Positions 5,148 through 6,780 of a stretch of DNA of 6,780 nt are shown here, piece after piece (positions within the stretch are counted from its first letter, which is position 1; each line of letters begins with the position of its first letter). Under the pieces are notes generated by a model. That model had not been told where the DNA came from and ran no database searches. It saw only the letters and a list, made by a program, of their open reading frames with translations. Location of the stretch: assembly GCA_007127575.1 (NCBI GenBank), contig SKZC01000148.1:1-6780 (forward strand), written 5' to 3'. Origin of the DNA: Gemmatimonadota bacterium. GTDB lineage: Bacteria; Gemmatimonadota; Gemmatimonadetes; Longimicrobiales; Gaopeijiaceae. The position numbers and the translations under genes are program-made.

Positions 5148-6737
5148 TCACGGAGCGGACCCGGCGGAGGGTGCGACCCGCTCCAGGGCGGCCTCCCGGG
5201 TATACCCGGACGGATACGCGCCCACCTGCAGGAGGCTCGGCCGGAGGACCCACTCGATGTGGAGGGCATCCACCTCTCCGTCCCAGCCCCGGGTGAACCG
5301 GACGAACTCTTCCCTCATCTCAGGCCGTCTCCAGAGGGCGCGAAAGGTGTCGTGGTGCCAGTGCTCCAGATCCGCCTCCATCTCCGGATGGTCCCAGAAG
5401 GTGAGGACCAGCGCTCCATCCTCCAGCTCCACTCTGGCATCGGCGTAGAGGGAGTCGTAATAGAGACCTTCGTAGGCGGCCAGATCCAGGCTGGGCTCCG
5501 TACCTTCCCGGCGGGCCTCGTGGATGGAGTCCCTCACGGCCTGGGCGGAGCCGTACTGCTCCAGATAGGCGTTCCGGTACGCATCGTCCCACGCCCGGTC
5601 GGGGATGTCCATGAAGCGGTCCAGAACGCGGTTGGCCAGGGCCTGCATGAAGCTGTTGAAGGTGTTGGTGGTCACGACGACTCCGAGATCCAGCTCGGGA
5701 ACCAGGACGAGATTGGTGTTCATCCCGTCGGTGGCACCTCCGTGGCTCGAGGTCCGGTAGCCCTCGTGGCTGGAGACCCGCCAGCCCAATCCGTAGGAGG
5801 AGACGGGGCCCGACAGCCCGGGATCGCCCAGCACACTTTGCGGTCGGTGCATATCCCTCACCGTGCCCTCCTCCAGAAGGCGCACCCCGTCCACCTCGCC
5901 GGGCTGACCCAGGTGGAGGCGCATCCAGGCGGTGAGCTCCCGAACACTGGTGTTCACGGACGCCGCCGGCCCCACGGCATCGAAGTTCCTGCGCTGGATG
6001 GGCACCACCTCCCCCCGGATCTCCTGGTGGGGCCAGGCGGCGTTCTCCCCCTCCGCGATGCGGGTCACGCTGGTATTGCTCCGCTCCATCCCCAGGGGCT
6101 GGAAGATCCGGGTCTCCACGAACTCCTCCCAACTCACTCCGGTGACGGCGGGGATGAGCTCCCCCGCCACCATATACATGACGTTGGAATAGACGTAGGC
6201 GTCCCGGAACGTCTCCTCCGGCCTCAGATGTCGGATGCGACGAACGAGCTCCTCTCGGTCGCGGTGGGGAAGCCATCGGAGACGGTTCCCCGTCATGCGG
6301 CCCACGCCCACGCGGTGGGAGAGGAGATCCCGGACGGTGGTGGCCGCCGTGACGTACGGGTCGTACAGGCGGAAGTGGGGGAGGTGCTCCAGCACCGGGT
6401 CGTCCCAGTGGAGGAGCCCCTCGTCCACCAGGATTCCCAGGGCCCCGGCGGTGAAGGCCTTGGACACGGAGGCCACCCCGAAGAGGGTGTGCTCGTCCAC
6501 CGCTTGTTCCTCTCCCTGCCGGAGGACCCCGTACCCTCGCGCCAGGACCACCTCCCCCTCGTGGACCACGGCGAGCCCCAACCCGGGGATTCCCCACTCC
6601 TCCATCCCCGCCTCCACGAACTCGTCCAGCCCCTGAAGGGGGGCGGGCTGGGCCCAAAGGAGGGTGTGGGAACCGACCCCGGCCGCAGGGAGGAGGAGGG
6701 CAATGAGGAGTGCCCCCATGAGTTCTCGAAACCCCAT
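5148..6737 (-). CDS. Exported class C beta-lactamase-like serine hydrolase with DUF3471-like C-terminal domain
   Basis: This 529-residue protein has a hydrophobic signal sequence (about residues 8-22, with cleavage likely near Ala29) and a penicillin-binding/AmpC-type serine hydrolase fold at about 35-370. The nucleophile motif SVSK is at 90-93, YSN (183-185) is the second motif, and HGG (332-334) replaces the KTG box, as is common in the esterase/peptidase members of the family. Residues about 400-505 form a beta-rich domain (LAAYEGLYYDSLYADARVEL) like DUF3471. It probably acts in the periplasm or is secreted, hydrolysing a peptide, ester or cell-wall substrate. The HGG box argues against a true antibiotic beta-lactamase. 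The ATG at 6737 abuts GGAGGG with no spacer, and Met7 at 6719 also begins a normal signal peptide, so the start is uncertain. The frame stays open to the window edge but has no start codon there. It heads the three-gene operon with the beta-CASP and psd genes. Confidence 0.92.
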   Translation of the reverse strand: MGFRELMGALLIALLLPAAGVGSHTLLWAQPAPLQGLDEFVEAGMEEWGIPGLGLAVVHEGEVVLARGYGVLRQGEEQAVDEHTLFGVASVSKAFTAGALGILVDEGLLHWDDPVLEHLPHFRLYDPYVTAATTVRDLLSHRVGVGRMTGNRLRWLPHRDREELVRRIRHLRPEETFRDAYVYSNVMYMVAGELIPAVTGVSWEEFVETRIFQPLGMERSNTSVTRIAEGENAAWPHQEIRGEVVPIQRRNFDAVGPAASVNTSVRELTAWMRLHLGQPGEVDGVRLLEEGTVRDMHRPQSVLGDPGLSGPVSSYGLGWRVSSHEGYRTSSHGGATDGMNTNLVLVPELDLGVVVTTNTFNSFMQALANRVLDRFMDIPDRAWDDAYRNAYLEQYGSAQAVRDSIHEARREGTEPSLDLAAYEGLYYDSLYADARVELEDGALVLTFWDHPEMEADLEHWHHDTFRALWRRPEMREEFVRFTRGWDGEVDALHIEWVLRPSLLQVGAYPSGYTREAALERVAPSAGSAP

Positions 6738-6780
6738 CCCTCCGGGAAGACTCGGAGAGCCGCAAGCTCCGGGCTCGGGA
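6738..6780 (-). other. Leader of the serine hydrolase gene, cut by the window edge
   Basis: Only 43 bases upstream of the operon's first gene are visible. They contain GGAGGG (6738-6743) immediately before the ATG and no recognisable -10 or -35, so the operon promoter presumably lies outside the window or upstream genes are co-transcribed. Confidence 0.5.

Noticed and set aside
5135..5269. 45-residue N-terminal extension of the beta-CASP protein
   Set aside because: It overlaps the end of the serine hydrolase gene, is Pro/Arg/Ser/Gly-rich, and the family N-terminus MKVRFLGGAGTVTG begins at 5134.
5148..6737. Antibiotic-resistance beta-lactamase
   Set aside because: SxxK and YxN are present, but the third box is HGG, not KTG, and a DUF3471-like domain follows. 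These features are typical of family serine hydrolases with other substrates.
5320..6765. 481-codon minus-strand frame overlapping the serine hydrolase in another frame
   Set aside because: Extremely Arg/Gly/Pro-rich; the overlapping frame has the signal peptide, SxxK and YxN motifs.

Overview
The window is strongly GC-rich bacterial chromosomal DNA. It is densely coded, with short intergenic gaps, and all gene ends are either intact or lie at the window edge. I see no insertion sequence, phage gene, CRISPR array, tRNA or rRNA. Several traits together fit a Gram-negative bacterium, and Gemmatimonadota is my best guess. They are a surface-repeat protein tail, a proteobacterial-type phosphatidylserine decarboxylase, a small six-cysteine membrane-anchored protein of a type I associate with Gemmatimonadota and Myxobacteria-like genomes, and an isolated infA. 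This placement is an inference, not a demonstration.

Layout. On the plus strand at the left edge is the 3' end of a surface-repeat (LA_2272-like) protein (2-289). A GC-rich hairpin follows, then a complete ytoQ-family gene (402-845). Facing it, 22 bp away, is a minus-strand acyl-CoA/fatty-acid desaturase with three histidine boxes and a long helical C-terminal extension (868-2079). Upstream of the desaturase on the same strand is infA (translation initiation factor IF-1, 2231-2446), after a 151-bp gap that holds overlapping palindromes. A divergent, locally AT-rich promoter region (2447-2579) separates infA from a plus-strand gene for a 90-residue membrane-anchored Cys-rich protein (2580-2852).

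The right half (2800-6737) is a tightly packed minus-strand operon. It reads, in transcription order: an exported class C beta-lactamase-like serine hydrolase with a C-terminal DUF3471-like domain; a beta-CASP metallo-beta-lactamase-fold nuclease-like protein 13 bp later; and phosphatidylserine decarboxylase 10 bp after that. The last gene overlaps the end of the convergent small Cys-rich gene by 53 bp.

How the genes fit together. The desaturase (acyl-chain unsaturation) and Psd (phosphatidylethanolamine synthesis) both shape membrane lipid composition. The serine hydrolase and the Cys-rich anchored protein act at or beyond the inner membrane, and the surface-repeat protein probably at the outer surface. 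IF-1 and the beta-CASP protein belong to translation and RNA metabolism. Most of this is ordinary chromosomal housekeeping plus envelope genes. I see no convincing evidence of a new multi-gene system. The least explained parts are the Cys-rich small protein, the surface-repeat tail, and the palindromic leader of the desaturase.
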